DNA from: Sciurus carolinensis
Taxonomy: Eukaryota > Chordata > Mammalia > Rodentia > Sciuridae
Assembly (NCBI RefSeq): GCF_902686445.1
Contig: NC_062232.1
Location: 34,056,454-34,120,453 of the forward strand
Direction: 5' to 3'
DNA: 64,000 nt
Within the stretch, counting starts at the first letter, position 1. Every line of letters starts with the position of its first letter. Under the pieces are notes generated by a model that did no database searches, was not told where the DNA came from, and saw only the letters and a list, made by a program, of their open reading frames with translations. A program made the translations under genes and the position numbers. Positions 26,901 through 38,900 of this stretch are shown here, piece after piece.

Positions 26901-29900
26901 GTTTGTATTTCCACAAAGTAAGAGATGTGAATTTGCATGGTCAGACTGTCTTAAGTTTAACGCACAACCCAAATGTATTAGCTCTATATCCTTAGCAAGT
27001 TATTTATGTTGAAGCAATGTATGGCACAGAGTAAGCACTTGATTTTTTTATTTATTTTTTTTTTTGCTATTAACCTTTTCCTTTGAATTCATGGACATCT
27101 CATACCTTCTGTTTCTCCTAACTCACATTGATACCATTTCCTCTTCTAGTTTATAGCACTGTTCTTCTAATTAATAATGTTCAGTATATTGATATGGGAG
27201 AATAATTTTTAACACTAGTAAAATCCTATTAAAATTTTCATAACATTAAGTCATTTCTGTGGTAGCCTTATCTACCAAGATTTCTGACTCTACAGTTCTA
27301 TGGTAAATTACAGTTTTTGCCTCTGCATAATAAAAGTGTGGTATGAATCCCATTGGGTATGAAACAGACACATTATCCAGTAGGATAACATACTACCACA
27401 GTCACTGATGTTCTCAATTCAGATAACCATTTCACTAGTATTAAGTATTCATTCTACCCATATTCATCTCCATTAACATCTTGGGGAAAGAACATTTCCT
27501 CACATGGTCACCTAATTCTACCTCTTTGTTCCTAGATAGAATTCAGTGACTTGTCTTTGCTGTAGATCACATTTTTGCCTTCTGTTTTCTAAGAACTGTC
27601 ACTTCTTTTACCTATTCCCAATCTCTTATATCCAACTCTGATGGTTTTTAGGAACATTTTCTACCTAAAAGAAGGGGGAGAGGTGCTGGACATAGTGACA
27701 CATGCCTATCATCTCAGCAACTTAGTGAGGCTCTAAGCAACTTGGTGAGAGACCCTGTCTCAAAATAAAAATAAATAGGGCTGAGGATATGGCTTAGCAG
27801 TTAAGTACCCCTGGGTTCAATCCATGGTACCAAAACGGAGACGGAGGGGGGATTCTACATGAGTGTCATTAACTAGTACTGCTGTATTAGAATGCAGATA
27901 CTGGGCTAGAGTTTTTCAGTAGCCTGAGTTGAGTCATTCCTAACCCATCAACCATGAAGTACTAAGTCTGTGTGGCTTCTTTTACATTTTAAAAAATGAG
28001 CTGTTACTACCCATTTTGTGAACAGTAGCTAACTCTCTGAAGAAATAGCTCTTTCTATGTCTGGAGCAGGGATAATATAAGATGATCTTTCAATGTCTTA
28101 CTCCAGAAAGTAAGAAAGCTCTCAAGGAGTCATGTTGACAAATCAAAAGGACACAGTAGTTGACTTTTACTGACTAAAACTGAGTCAAAATAATGAAAAT
28201 AATTGAATCCATTTGATAAATGTGAATATATTGGTATAAAGGAAAATATCAGCTAATAATGCAAAACATGATGCAAATAAACCAAGGCATGAGGCCTTTA
28301 AATTTTAGAGTGGTGGAATAAGCTGCTTGGCAGACCTTCTTCACAAAACTGCCAGTTAATTGGAGGAAAGCATAAAGATCACTTAAAGTGTCTAGAAATA
28401 GTCATAAGGGGATATAGCAAATGGGGAAAATACTATTCAAGAAAAGTATTAACTCTCAGAAAGGAAAAAAGCAAGTCCAGCCTTTGTGAATCACACTTGC
28501 TCACTTTTCCCCACAGCTGTTCACGTAGGGCTCCAGTTTCACCTGGGGAGCTGCAGGCTACTGATGTTTCTTACCCTCTTCAGCCCTGTGTGGCAGAAGC
28601 TCCATTCCTGGCAGATCTGGCCAGGAGGACTGATGCTCTTTTATCCGGTGCATTGTCTACCAAAAGGGTGAAACTTGACTCCAGGAACTACAGGCTTAGA
28701 GAACTAGGACCCATCCCTGCTTATTCCTAGGTTGATGGTTTCCTGTCAGGAGGGAAAATCTGAAGTTCAGTGGCTTCCTCTTCACCCCACACCAGCACCT
28801 GCTCGCAAAGCAAGGATATCATTCTGGGAAACACTGGTTGCTTTCCTACCTCTTGATCCCGTACAGTGGCACAGGGGTTCTACCCCAGAGGAAGGGAGAA
28901 GCTGTGAGGATGAAAAACTCAGCAGTTAGAGTTGAGGGGTTGGCTATTGGCACCAGAGCATGCCATGTCTAATGAACAAAATTGAGATTTCTTGAGCAGT
29001 TAAGAGGATCATTGTAGTTCCCTTGTACAAGCAAAACAGGAGAGCAACCAGAAGATTAGATCTAGATAAAGAGAAAGGCTAGATATCTGAGATCACAATC
29101 CACCCTGGGGGACAGGAATACTGTGTGCAGTAGGCTGCAGCCACCTAGAAGCAATCAGAGCAGGTTGTGGGGCAAGTTGAAAATAGTCCCAAAGCTACAC
29201 CTGGATTCATCAGTAAATGGTGAAGGCCTCACTGGCACAGAGCACTCAAATTGTGCTCATGACCAGACAGAACAGTGGGGAATAACAAGATACCCTGACT
29301 AGGGAAGAATTCCTAGGAAGCCAAGCTTAAAAATTAGATGTATCCCCAGCGGTCTGGAAGAACTGCTCAAAACTTCATCTTCTCTAGAACAATTGAAAAG
29401 AGAGAATTCTAGCTACTAGTTCTGACTGAATGTAGGACCCCCCTCCAAAAAAAAAAAAAAAAAGAGAGACTCCTTTAACTGTAATAACAGCCTGAGTCTC
29501 ACATATCCAGGGGTCATGGGTAATAATCCAACCAAGGGGTCTTAAGCACAACTTTGACCAATAAAGGGCGTATACTGACCCAGAAGCAACCCCTCCATAG
29601 GCAGGTTAAGAGAGATAAACAAGGGGAAAACCTGTGAGCAGAGCTCTCCATGGCTGTGCACTGTGTTTAGAAATAGAATAACTCAGGCTAGTCACTAAAC
29701 AAATAACCCAACAAACAACATCAAATGTAGAAGAGACTGTCAGTGTCCAGGTTGCTGCAGTATATTTCTAAAACATGTACATCTCGGTGAAAAATGAGTC
29801 TTCTAAACAGAAGAGGGTGTGACCCAGCAAAAACTGCCTTGGAAGGGGCCCAGATGGTCGATGTCATAAAGACTAAAAAGCAGCTATGCAAATAAGCCCA

Positions 29901-32900
29901 GAAAACTGAAGGAAATCATGTCTACAGAATTTTAAAATAATAGCCAGGCTTGGAGACTGATGCCTGTAATCCCAGCTGCTCAGGAGGATGGTGAGTTCAA
30001 TGCCAGCCTCAGCAACTTAGCAAGAGGGAGACCCTGTCTGTAAATAAAATAATAAAAAAGTGAGGGAGGACGCACTGTAGATGTGGTTCAGTGGTTAAGC
30101 ACACCTGGGTTTAAGTCCGAGTACGAAAAGAAATAAAAGTAATGATGACAATATCTAATTGTCAAATTATTTTAAATAGTAAAGGGAAAAGGACCACATG
30201 GAAATTGTTCACTTTAAAATATAACCAAAATGAAAAATTCACTATTGGTGTTCAACAGTAGGTTTGAACTGGCAGAAGAATGAATCAGTGAACTCAAAAA
30301 TAGATCAATAGAGATAATACAAAATAAAAAAACAGAAGAAAGGGACTGGGGAATATAGCTCAGTTGGTAGAGTGCCTGCCTTGCATGCACAAGGCCTTGG
30401 GTTCAAGAAAATATTTTCCTCCTGAAAGGAAAACCCAGTAACAGTTAATAGCTGACAACTTGTCTGAAACATCAGAGGCCAGAAGGCAATAGGACAGCAT
30501 ATTCCAAGTGCTGGTGTAGAGGGACGGACCTAACCATCAAGACTTTTGCATTCAGCAGAACCAATTCATAAAAATTAAGTGAAAAGCAAGCAACATCAGT
30601 GATTCAAAATCTTCAAAGAAAAAAAAAAAAAGGAAGAGGAACACTGTAACCTAACTAAATGGTATCTGTAGAACACTCTACCCAGTGACAGTAGAAACGA
30701 CCAGTACTACATGATCATCTCAATAGATGGAGAAAAAGCATTTGCTAAAATTCAATGACTGCCTTTTATAAAAATGCTCAATAAACCAGGAATACAAAGC
30801 AACTGAACAAACATGCTGTAATGTACTACTTCATGCCGAAAGACTGGTTGCTTTCCCCCTAGAATTGGGAGTAGGATAAGATTGTATACTCTAGCTGCTT
30901 CTATTTAACACTCTGACATTTTAGGTAGGGTAACTATGTACCCAAAACAAAAAACTTTGTTACGGAAGAATTAAGACTGTATACATTGATAACAGCATAG
31001 GAAATCATAAGGAATCCATTTTAAAAATTTACAATGAATAGGTGAGTTCAGCTACATTATAGGGAACAAAATTAATACACATTAGGAATGAACAACCTGA
31101 AAACGAATCAAGACAGTTTTAATTACAGTAGCATCAAAAAGTAATTAGAAATAAATTAAACGAAAGGACAAAACTTGTATGCAGGAAACTATAAAACATT
31201 GAAGTAAGTGCAAAGACATACCCTGTATTCATGGAGTGAAAGACTCAACTCTTGTTGAGATAGTGCTGTGGTTTGAATGTGTCCACCAAAGTCCATGTGT
31301 TGGAAACTTAATCCCTAATTTAACGATGTGTTGAGAGGTGATGCCCAATAAAGGGTGATTAGGTCATGTAAACCGATGTCCTCACCAAGGGACCAAGTTG
31401 GATGTTGTGAGAATGGGTTTGTTATAAGTTAGTTTTGTTCCCTCTTTCTCTCTTTCTCTCGGCCTTCCCACCTTTCACCATTGGATGACCCAGGAAGAAG
31501 ACCCTCACCAGATGGCGACACTTCACATCCTAGTCTTGGGTATTCTGTTACAGCAGTACAAAATGGACTAAAAGATAACAGTACTCCCCAAGGTGATCTG
31601 CAAATTCAACATGATCCCTGTAAAAATTGCAACTTGTTTTATTTTCTTGCAGAAATTGACAAAGCTGAATCTAAAACTCATGTAGAAACACAGAAGTCTT
31701 AAAATCAAAACAAATTTGAAAACTAAAGTTAGCAGACTCTTAACTACCTGATTTCAAAACTTTCTACAAAGCACCACTAGTAAAACACTATGGTGATGGC
31801 ATAAACATAAATGTATCAGTGAAATATAACTGACAGTCCAGAAATAAACCCTCACATTTATGGTTGGTTGAGTTTTACAAGAGTGGCAAACCCAACAGTG
31901 GAAAACGAACAGCCTTTTTCACAAATGTTTTTGGAACCATTGGATATTCACATCTAAAAGAATACTGTTGGGTCTTTTGCCTCACACCACATATTATAAA
32001 TTAACTCAAAATCCTAGACCTAAAAATAACAGCTAAAAGTATAGCACTGTTAGAAGAAAACAGGTTTACATTTATGTGACTTTGGGAAAGCAAAATGGTT
32101 CAATTTAAAAAAAAAAAAAAAAAGCAAAAAGGAAGGGTGGTAAATTGGACTAAATCACACTTTCAAACTTCTACAAATGAAAGCAGCACCAAGAAAATGA
32201 AGAGACAGCCCAAGAATGGGAGAAAATATTTACCAATCATGTCTGAGGGACTTGTCCCCAGAATATATACAGAACTTTTACTACTCGACAGTTAAAAGGA
32301 ACCCAATTAAGAAGTGAGCAGAGGATCTGAAAAGAAAAGCAGTTTAGTATCATCAGTTACTCAGGACATGCGAATCCAAACCATAATAATAAAACTCGTT
32401 TACCCCAACCAGAATGACAAGATAGCAGCAAGTGTTGAGGCTGCAGAGAAATGGGAGGCTTCCTACATTGCTTGTGGAGTTGTAAAGTTGTGCAGCCACC
32501 TTGTTAAACATGTTGGCAGTTGCTCAAAATGCTAAGGCTTATATGACCTGTTTCCAGTTATATAATCAAGTGAGGTTGGGAACATAAATTCGTGCAAACG
32601 CGTACACAAATTTTCATAGCAATATTGTTCATAATAGCCAAAAAGTAGAAACAACCCAAGTGTCTAAAGGTTGATGAATGAATAAGCAAAATATATATGT
32701 ATATACAATTCGGCATTTAAGAATATATTATACAACGTGCATAAATGTTGAAAACATGCTAAGTGGACAAAAACCAATAGACAACTTGCTGTTTTTGAGG
32801 ACAAGAAACAATTTATATTGTCTCAGTCATGGTTCACCACCTTTTCCCCACCCATTGTCAAAGACACCTGAGTTAATTTAGTCTCATCTAATTCCTCCTA

Positions 32901-35900
32901 CTGTTTTCAATGGGTTATCTGTCACATAGGCAATATGTCAAAAATGGATCATCCTCATCTGACTACTAATGAATCAAAGTATTTAATCAGAATGTTTACA
33001 ACAAAATCAACCAACCATATTGTGTTTTTAATTGTCCAGAAACTTCTCTTCATCCTTCTTTAGCACAGTGGGACCTTCTTGATTATTGTTTAGCTTTCAT
33101 TGACTCTCAATGTGTCTGTATTTGGTAATTAAATTTAAAAGAGCAGGAGTGGTTGCTAAAGCAAACTAGTAAAAATGACTTTGCAGTGGAGTAACCTAGC
33201 AGAAACCATTTCAACCATGTAATGAAAAGTAGCTTTGTTAGTATTGCCACCAATGACAGGCTGTGCCTTAGTGTTACTTTTGTCAGGTGAGCTATTTTTT
33301 TTTTTATATATATATATATATATATATATTTTTAATTGTATACAAATGGGATACATGTTGTTTCTCTATTTGTACATAGAGTCAAGGCATACCATTTGTG
33401 TAATCATACGTTTACATAGGGCAATGATGTTTATTTTTTTTTCCCTTCCCCCCCACCCCTCCCACCCCTCTTTTCCCTCTATACAGTCCTTCTTTCCTTC
33501 ATTCTTACCGCTCTCCTTATCCCTAACCCTAAACCTAACCCTAAACCTAATGCTAACCCCTCCCACCCCCCATTATATGTCCTCATCCGCTTATCAGCGA
33601 GATCATTCGTCCTTTAGTTTTTTGAGATTGGCTTATCTCACTTAGCATGATATTCTCCAATTTCGTCCATTTGCCTACAAATGCCATAATTTTATCATTC
33701 TTCATTGCGGAGTAATATTCCATTGTATAAATGTGCCACAGTTTCTTTATCCATTCATCAACTGAAGGGCATCTAGGTTGGTTCCACAATCTGGCTATGG
33801 TGAATTGAGCAGCAATGAACGTTGATGTGGCTGTATCTCTGTAGTATGCTGATTTTAAGTCCTTTGGGTATAGGCCAAGGAGTGGGATAGCTGGGTCAAA
33901 TGGTGTTTCCATTCCAAGCTTTCTGAGGAATCTCCACACTGCTTTCCAGAGTGGTTGCACCAATTTTGATAGTCTTAACTTCGGGTAGAAGCAAGGATGC
34001 TACTGGAATGTTGTGACTCTTGTGGGTAGGGACCTGGAATGCTGCTAACGTTCTGTAGTGCACAGGATGGTCTCATACAACAAAGAAGGGTCCAGCCTAT
34101 ACATCAGTAGTGTACAGTTGAGAAACCTTGGGTTAGATAATAGTATTGTGTCAGTACTTGTTTCCTTGTTATTTGGAAATAGGTTTCGGGAGAAAAGGAC
34201 GGGTCTCCATTTCACTGTCAAATAGTTGAGAAAATTATACCTGAGTATACGTGGCACCTAATGAAGCAAATGGAACAAAATGTAGATAAATGGTGAATAT
34301 GGATAAAGATTAACAAGGGAATTCTTATATTTTTAAAACTTGCTTGAAATTATTAAAAGTTTACCCTTAAAGAACCTGCCAAAAACACAACTGTGCATGA
34401 ACTCCCAAGGTACTTGAAATCCAACATTTGGCAAAGTACTTTAATTCTAATGCTATAAGAAAATTTTTGACATGACAAAATAGGATTTGATTTTCTATCC
34501 TGTTAAGAAAACCTCTTGACATAGTGCTTTAAGTTCTGAGCCCTAATAAAATTGACTTTTATGGAAGTAGATAACACGTATTTAGGACTGTTGGCAGGTA
34601 CTAACATTTATGCAGGTAGAGACCAATCATAATACATGGAGCTTCTTTCATCACCAAGACTTCAAAAACAGTATTTTCCCAACATTGTAAATGTCCCATC
34701 ATTACAGCACATCAAGATGTTGTTTAGAGAAGAAACCTCACTCTCTTTGAAGACATTGATTACCTGTACTATTTCCAGAGGGCATCATGCAATTAGAATT
34801 CTTTGGCAGTAGCACACACGCACTCCGAAGGTCCAGAATCTAGTATAGCAATAGCTATAATTAACGTTAAAGGGAAGTGATACATTTCTGGACAGCCATA
34901 ATGTTGTATTGGTGGTATGATATGTTGGTCATGTAGAGTAGCCTGTTGTGTTACCCTGTCTTCCCAACTATAAATTAGTAACATTTATTTTTTATACTAA
35001 AGTTTTTCTTTTTTTCTGCAAAGTTTTCAGTATAATAGGTAGTAAATTGAAGAAAAAATTTTGTCTTGGTTGTCTGTTTTTACCTAGCCCTCAGATCAGT
35101 GTTAGGTTGTAATCATAAATTGCTTCACAATGTAGTAAAAGGGTTATGCTGAAGAATTCCTGGTGTTAATAGATCTTTATCTCTTGATCATGTAAAAGGA
35201 ATGGAAAGTTTCTTTTTTGTGGGGACAATAGGAGATGTGTAGAACCTTTAATACTCAAAACTACCAGTTATGAGTAGATTTGTTTGCTTTGTAATGATAA
35301 AGGATTAATGACTTTCTTTGATAGAAATCAGTGATGTGGGTATCCATATGTATAATGCATGATTTTTCTTAATTTGCAGACCATGAAGACTATGACCCAC
35401 AAACTGTGAGGCTGGGAAGTAGATATAGTCATGTTCAAGAAGTCCAGGAACGGCTTAACTTCCTTAGGTTTGTTTTATATAATTGGCATTGCTCTCTAAG
35501 ACACAGATAAGGAATATAGAGGGGAATATACTGTATAGCTACATCTTACCACCTTTTTTTCTTTTTCTAATTATTTTATTGAAAATTTTTACCTAAAAAA
35601 CATATTTCCCTATTTGTTATTAAATACTGTATGGTTCAGTTGTGAATTTCTACCTTTGTAGTATTTGAAGAAAAACACATTTTAAACTTTCTAGGGTAGA
35701 TTTCTCATATTCTTTGGGGAAATGATTTTTATTTTTAAAGGATAGATTTCCATATTTTCATACAACTAGAAAGAACCACAGCTACATCAGTGATATTACA
35801 GACACTAAGAAAATTGAGACAAAAGGTTGCTGGACCAGCACCAAAGACAAATGGTTTGAGTCCTCTAGTGCCTTGTTTATCTTGACAGTGCCTGACAAGG

Positions 35901-38900
35901 GCAGTCTGAAGTCATGTTAGAAACATTTCTAATTGGAATGAGGAAAATAGAGTTCATCCCATTAAGCCAAAGTGATATGACCAAACTGTATTTGCTTGGT
36001 GATTTAGCTTTTAATGATTATACATTTGAAAATTTAAAAAATACCTTTGTGGTTAAAAATATTGAGGTATCTTAAGGATTAAAAAAACCACATCATGGGG
36101 CTGGGGGTATAGCTCAGTCAGTAGAGTGCTTGCCTTGCGAGCACAAGGCCCTGGGTTCCATCCCCAGAACCACAAAAAAATGAATAAATAAATAAATAAA
36201 CCACATCATGGGCTGGGGTTGTGGCTCAGTGGTAGAGTGCTTATCTAGCATGTGTGAGGCTGTGGGTTTGATTCTGAGCACCACGTATAAATAAATAAAA
36301 TAAAGGTCCGTTGAAAATTAAAATAATATTTTAAAAGATCCACATTATATAGCAGAAATTTTTTCTTATAAGTGTTTTAAAATGCCCAAATTATGCATTG
36401 TGCTTTAGAAAATCTGTCGCATTTATTATTATGTTTGTTACAAGTTCTGGAGAGATTATCTTCCTAGGGTTTGTTAATTAGGGACTTTTATTTATTGAAC
36501 TCTGCTTCTTGATTGGAAATTTTTAAGTAATTACAGAATGATTTTGACTTGAGAAAAACTATCAACCAGATTTTAAGAATTTGGCATTTGTTTAAAGTGA
36601 AGTGGCTTGAGGGGGAGTTTTTAAATTTGTTTTTTGACCACTTGAATACAGTGGTCTACCTCCTGGATTAAGAATCACTGCCATAATGAGCCATCATTAG
36701 CAATTGGCATATCTCATATCCCTTTGGCTTACTAGAATAGAAAAGCAGTTGTAAGCCCTGTTTTCACTAGTTAAAGCTCAGAATCAGAGGACCTGTTGTA
36801 TTGTGGCCCCTACTTATTAGTACTTATCTGTGCAACTTGTAGCAACAGACTTAAGCAAAGGAACCTAACTAATGCCTGCTGTGTATTTGGCTTGTGTTAA
36901 ACACTTTTTGCCTCATAGTAGAGTGAGGGTAGGTTTTGACTCTCATAGGTTTTGACTCTCATTTGACATCAGGAAGAAAACAAGATTTAAATGAATAAGT
37001 ACCTTGTTTGAGATCACACAGCCATTATGTGATGGAATTGCACTTCTCCATAGGTCTGTGCTCTTCCTATTAGACTGATAATTTTTGAGACTTTGAGCTT
37101 TAGGACTTCTGAGTAGATTCCTTAAAATTTTTTTTTAATAAGCAGTGAGAAGTTTCATCCCCATTTCTCTTTCTTTTCTTTAACCCCTCCCAACAACTGG
37201 AACAACTCTGTTTTTGTGTATCGGATTTCTAAATGGCATTTTCACTTGAAGAAAGGTTTCTGCTGTTATCTTTAGGTGGGAAAAAAATACAAATAAACTT
37301 TGAAAGTAATTGTATTTTATCACACTGGACCTCTGGGTTTTGATCTATAAATTAGGTGGACAAGGTAATGTAGAAGTATGTGCTATGAAAATATCAAAAA
37401 CCTTAGAATTGGGATCCAAAAATACTTTGAAATGAAGAAGGAACCTCCTAACCTTAAGTAAATATACTTTACTCTAACTGGCATGTAGCCACCATTACAG
37501 TGTTAGCTAAAATTTATTATGTTAAATTACTCAGAATAAGTGAGGTGTTTCCTGTCTCATAGACATGGCGGGACAGGGTGGGTAGATGGATGTCAAAGGA
37601 AATTAGAAAACTTTAGCAAAAGGAAGAGACTAGTTAGAGCAGAATTCACCTTCATTACTGCCTGTTCTTAATGACTAATCCAGTAGAAAACTAAAAAGAC
37701 CCTAGAGAACACCACCAAATGATTGATAGGCATCTATTGATTATTGACCATTGTTTAAGTCATGTGTAAATTATTGTGTTTAATGTGACCAGGTAACAAG
37801 TGATGACTATTGGTCATCAGAAAGTATTAAAATTTAAGCAGTTTTGACCCATAAATATGAACAAGCTGTACTACTTCATTTCCAATGATGCCATATAAAT
37901 AAAATGCCAAATCTTTTATTTTAAATTCAAATTATCAGTTGAATATACTTAGAAAATGGCTGGTTTCAAAGACGAAACTATTTCAATTCAAGGAAATGAA
38001 TGTTTTTTTTCAGAATCATCTAGCTAATAGTGGGCTTATACTGGGTACCCAGTATAGGCCTGTTGAATGAATTCATTTTTTTTTTTTTTTTTTTAAGTAC
38101 CAGATAAAAGTTGAGAAATAGGTACTTGTGAAAGAACTGACATATTTTTATCTGTAGTTAAAATATAATTGTGATAAATGTATTATTTCATACATATACG
38201 GATAGATTGCCTTTCAGGATAAAATTATGTAAATCTAATTGCTAATTTTTTATGTTTTTCCAAGATTTTTACTGAAGGATGGCCAACTGTGGCTATGTGC
38301 TCCTCAGGCAAAACAAATATGGAAATGCTTAGCTGAGAATGCAGTTTACCTTTGTGATCGTGAAGCCTGTTTTAAGTGGTATTCCAAATTGATGGGGGAT
38401 GAACCAGACTTAGATCCTGATATTAATAAGGACTTCTTTGAAAGTAATGTGCTTCAGCTTGATCCTTCCCTATTAACTGAAAATGGAATGAAATGTTTTG
38501 AGCGATTCTTCAAAGCTGTGAATTGTCGAGAAGGAAAACTAGTAGCAAAAAGGAGAGCCTATATGATGGATGATTTGGAGTTGATAGGATTAGACTATCT
38601 TTGGAGGGTAAGTCAAAAGTAGGAACTCTGTAAACATATCTGATGTAGTTCTTTGAATAGGTAAGGAATTTTTAATTATATAGATTATGTATGTATTCTG
38701 CTCTGATGTGTAGCCCAGGCTTCTGGGATGGTAATTGTTCATCTTGATCTTACTGTCTCATTTGTCATTCGAGAGTTTTTTTCCGTATCCTTTCTTTCCA
38801 TCTCCCTCATTCTGCCACTGGTGTTCCCTGTTGTCTGACTTGGAATCTCATGTTTAGATATGTTTAGGAGTATACTAACCTCTTTCATGAATTTCCCCAT

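Larger units (their letters stand above)
28300..32835 (+). mobile_element. Old composite LINE-1 / HAL1-type element, sense, gapped and interrupted
   Basis: 5'-UTR-like part at 28300-29700. ORF1-like part at 29740-30620, with landmarks GGAAGGGGCCCAGATGGTCG, GAACTGGCAGAAGAATGAAT and CATCAGAGGCCAGAAGGCAA. ORF2 reverse-transcriptase part from about 30700 (ATCTCAATAGATGGAGAAAA). ORF2 C-terminal and 3' part to 32835 (AACCATTGGATATTCACATC, ATAGCCAAAAAGTAGAAACA). The endonuclease-coding stretch between ORF1 and the RT part is missing. It is interrupted by a B1-ID SINE, an ID SINE and a MaLR LTR. Many stops; inactive. Full L1M with deletion versus HAL1 is unresolved. Confidence 0.7.
33294..33965 (-). 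pseudogene. 5'-truncated sciurid LINE-1: ORF2 C-terminus and 3' UTR, antisense
   Basis: The - strand frame at 33583-33963 reads [34 protein letters not shown] and [14 protein letters not shown], the conserved C-terminal end of L1 ORF2p. The 3' UTR follows (33340-33580) and ends at an A-rich/TA tail near 33294-33330. The reading frame is still open over 126 codons, so the copy is fairly young. It begins inside ORF2, so it is 5'-truncated and cannot move. Flanking target duplication not identified. Confidence 0.85.
25377..35379 (+). other. USP9X intron after coding exon 13 (10 kb)
   Basis: The longest intron in the window. From 25377 to about 27680 I recognise no gene or repeat. From 27685 on it is a stack of transposon remnants (listed separately). 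34130-35379 is again without anything I can name. The 106-codon frame at 25411-25731 has no family signal. Confidence 0.7.

Noticed and set aside
33583..33963. 126-codon antisense open frame as a host gene
   Set aside because: Its protein is the conserved C-terminal end of LINE-1 ORF2, followed by an L1 3' UTR and tail.
36931..36962. 16-bp direct repeat AGGTTTTGACTCTCAT as a functional element
   Set aside because: A short slippage-type duplication next to an MIR, with nothing to suggest a function.
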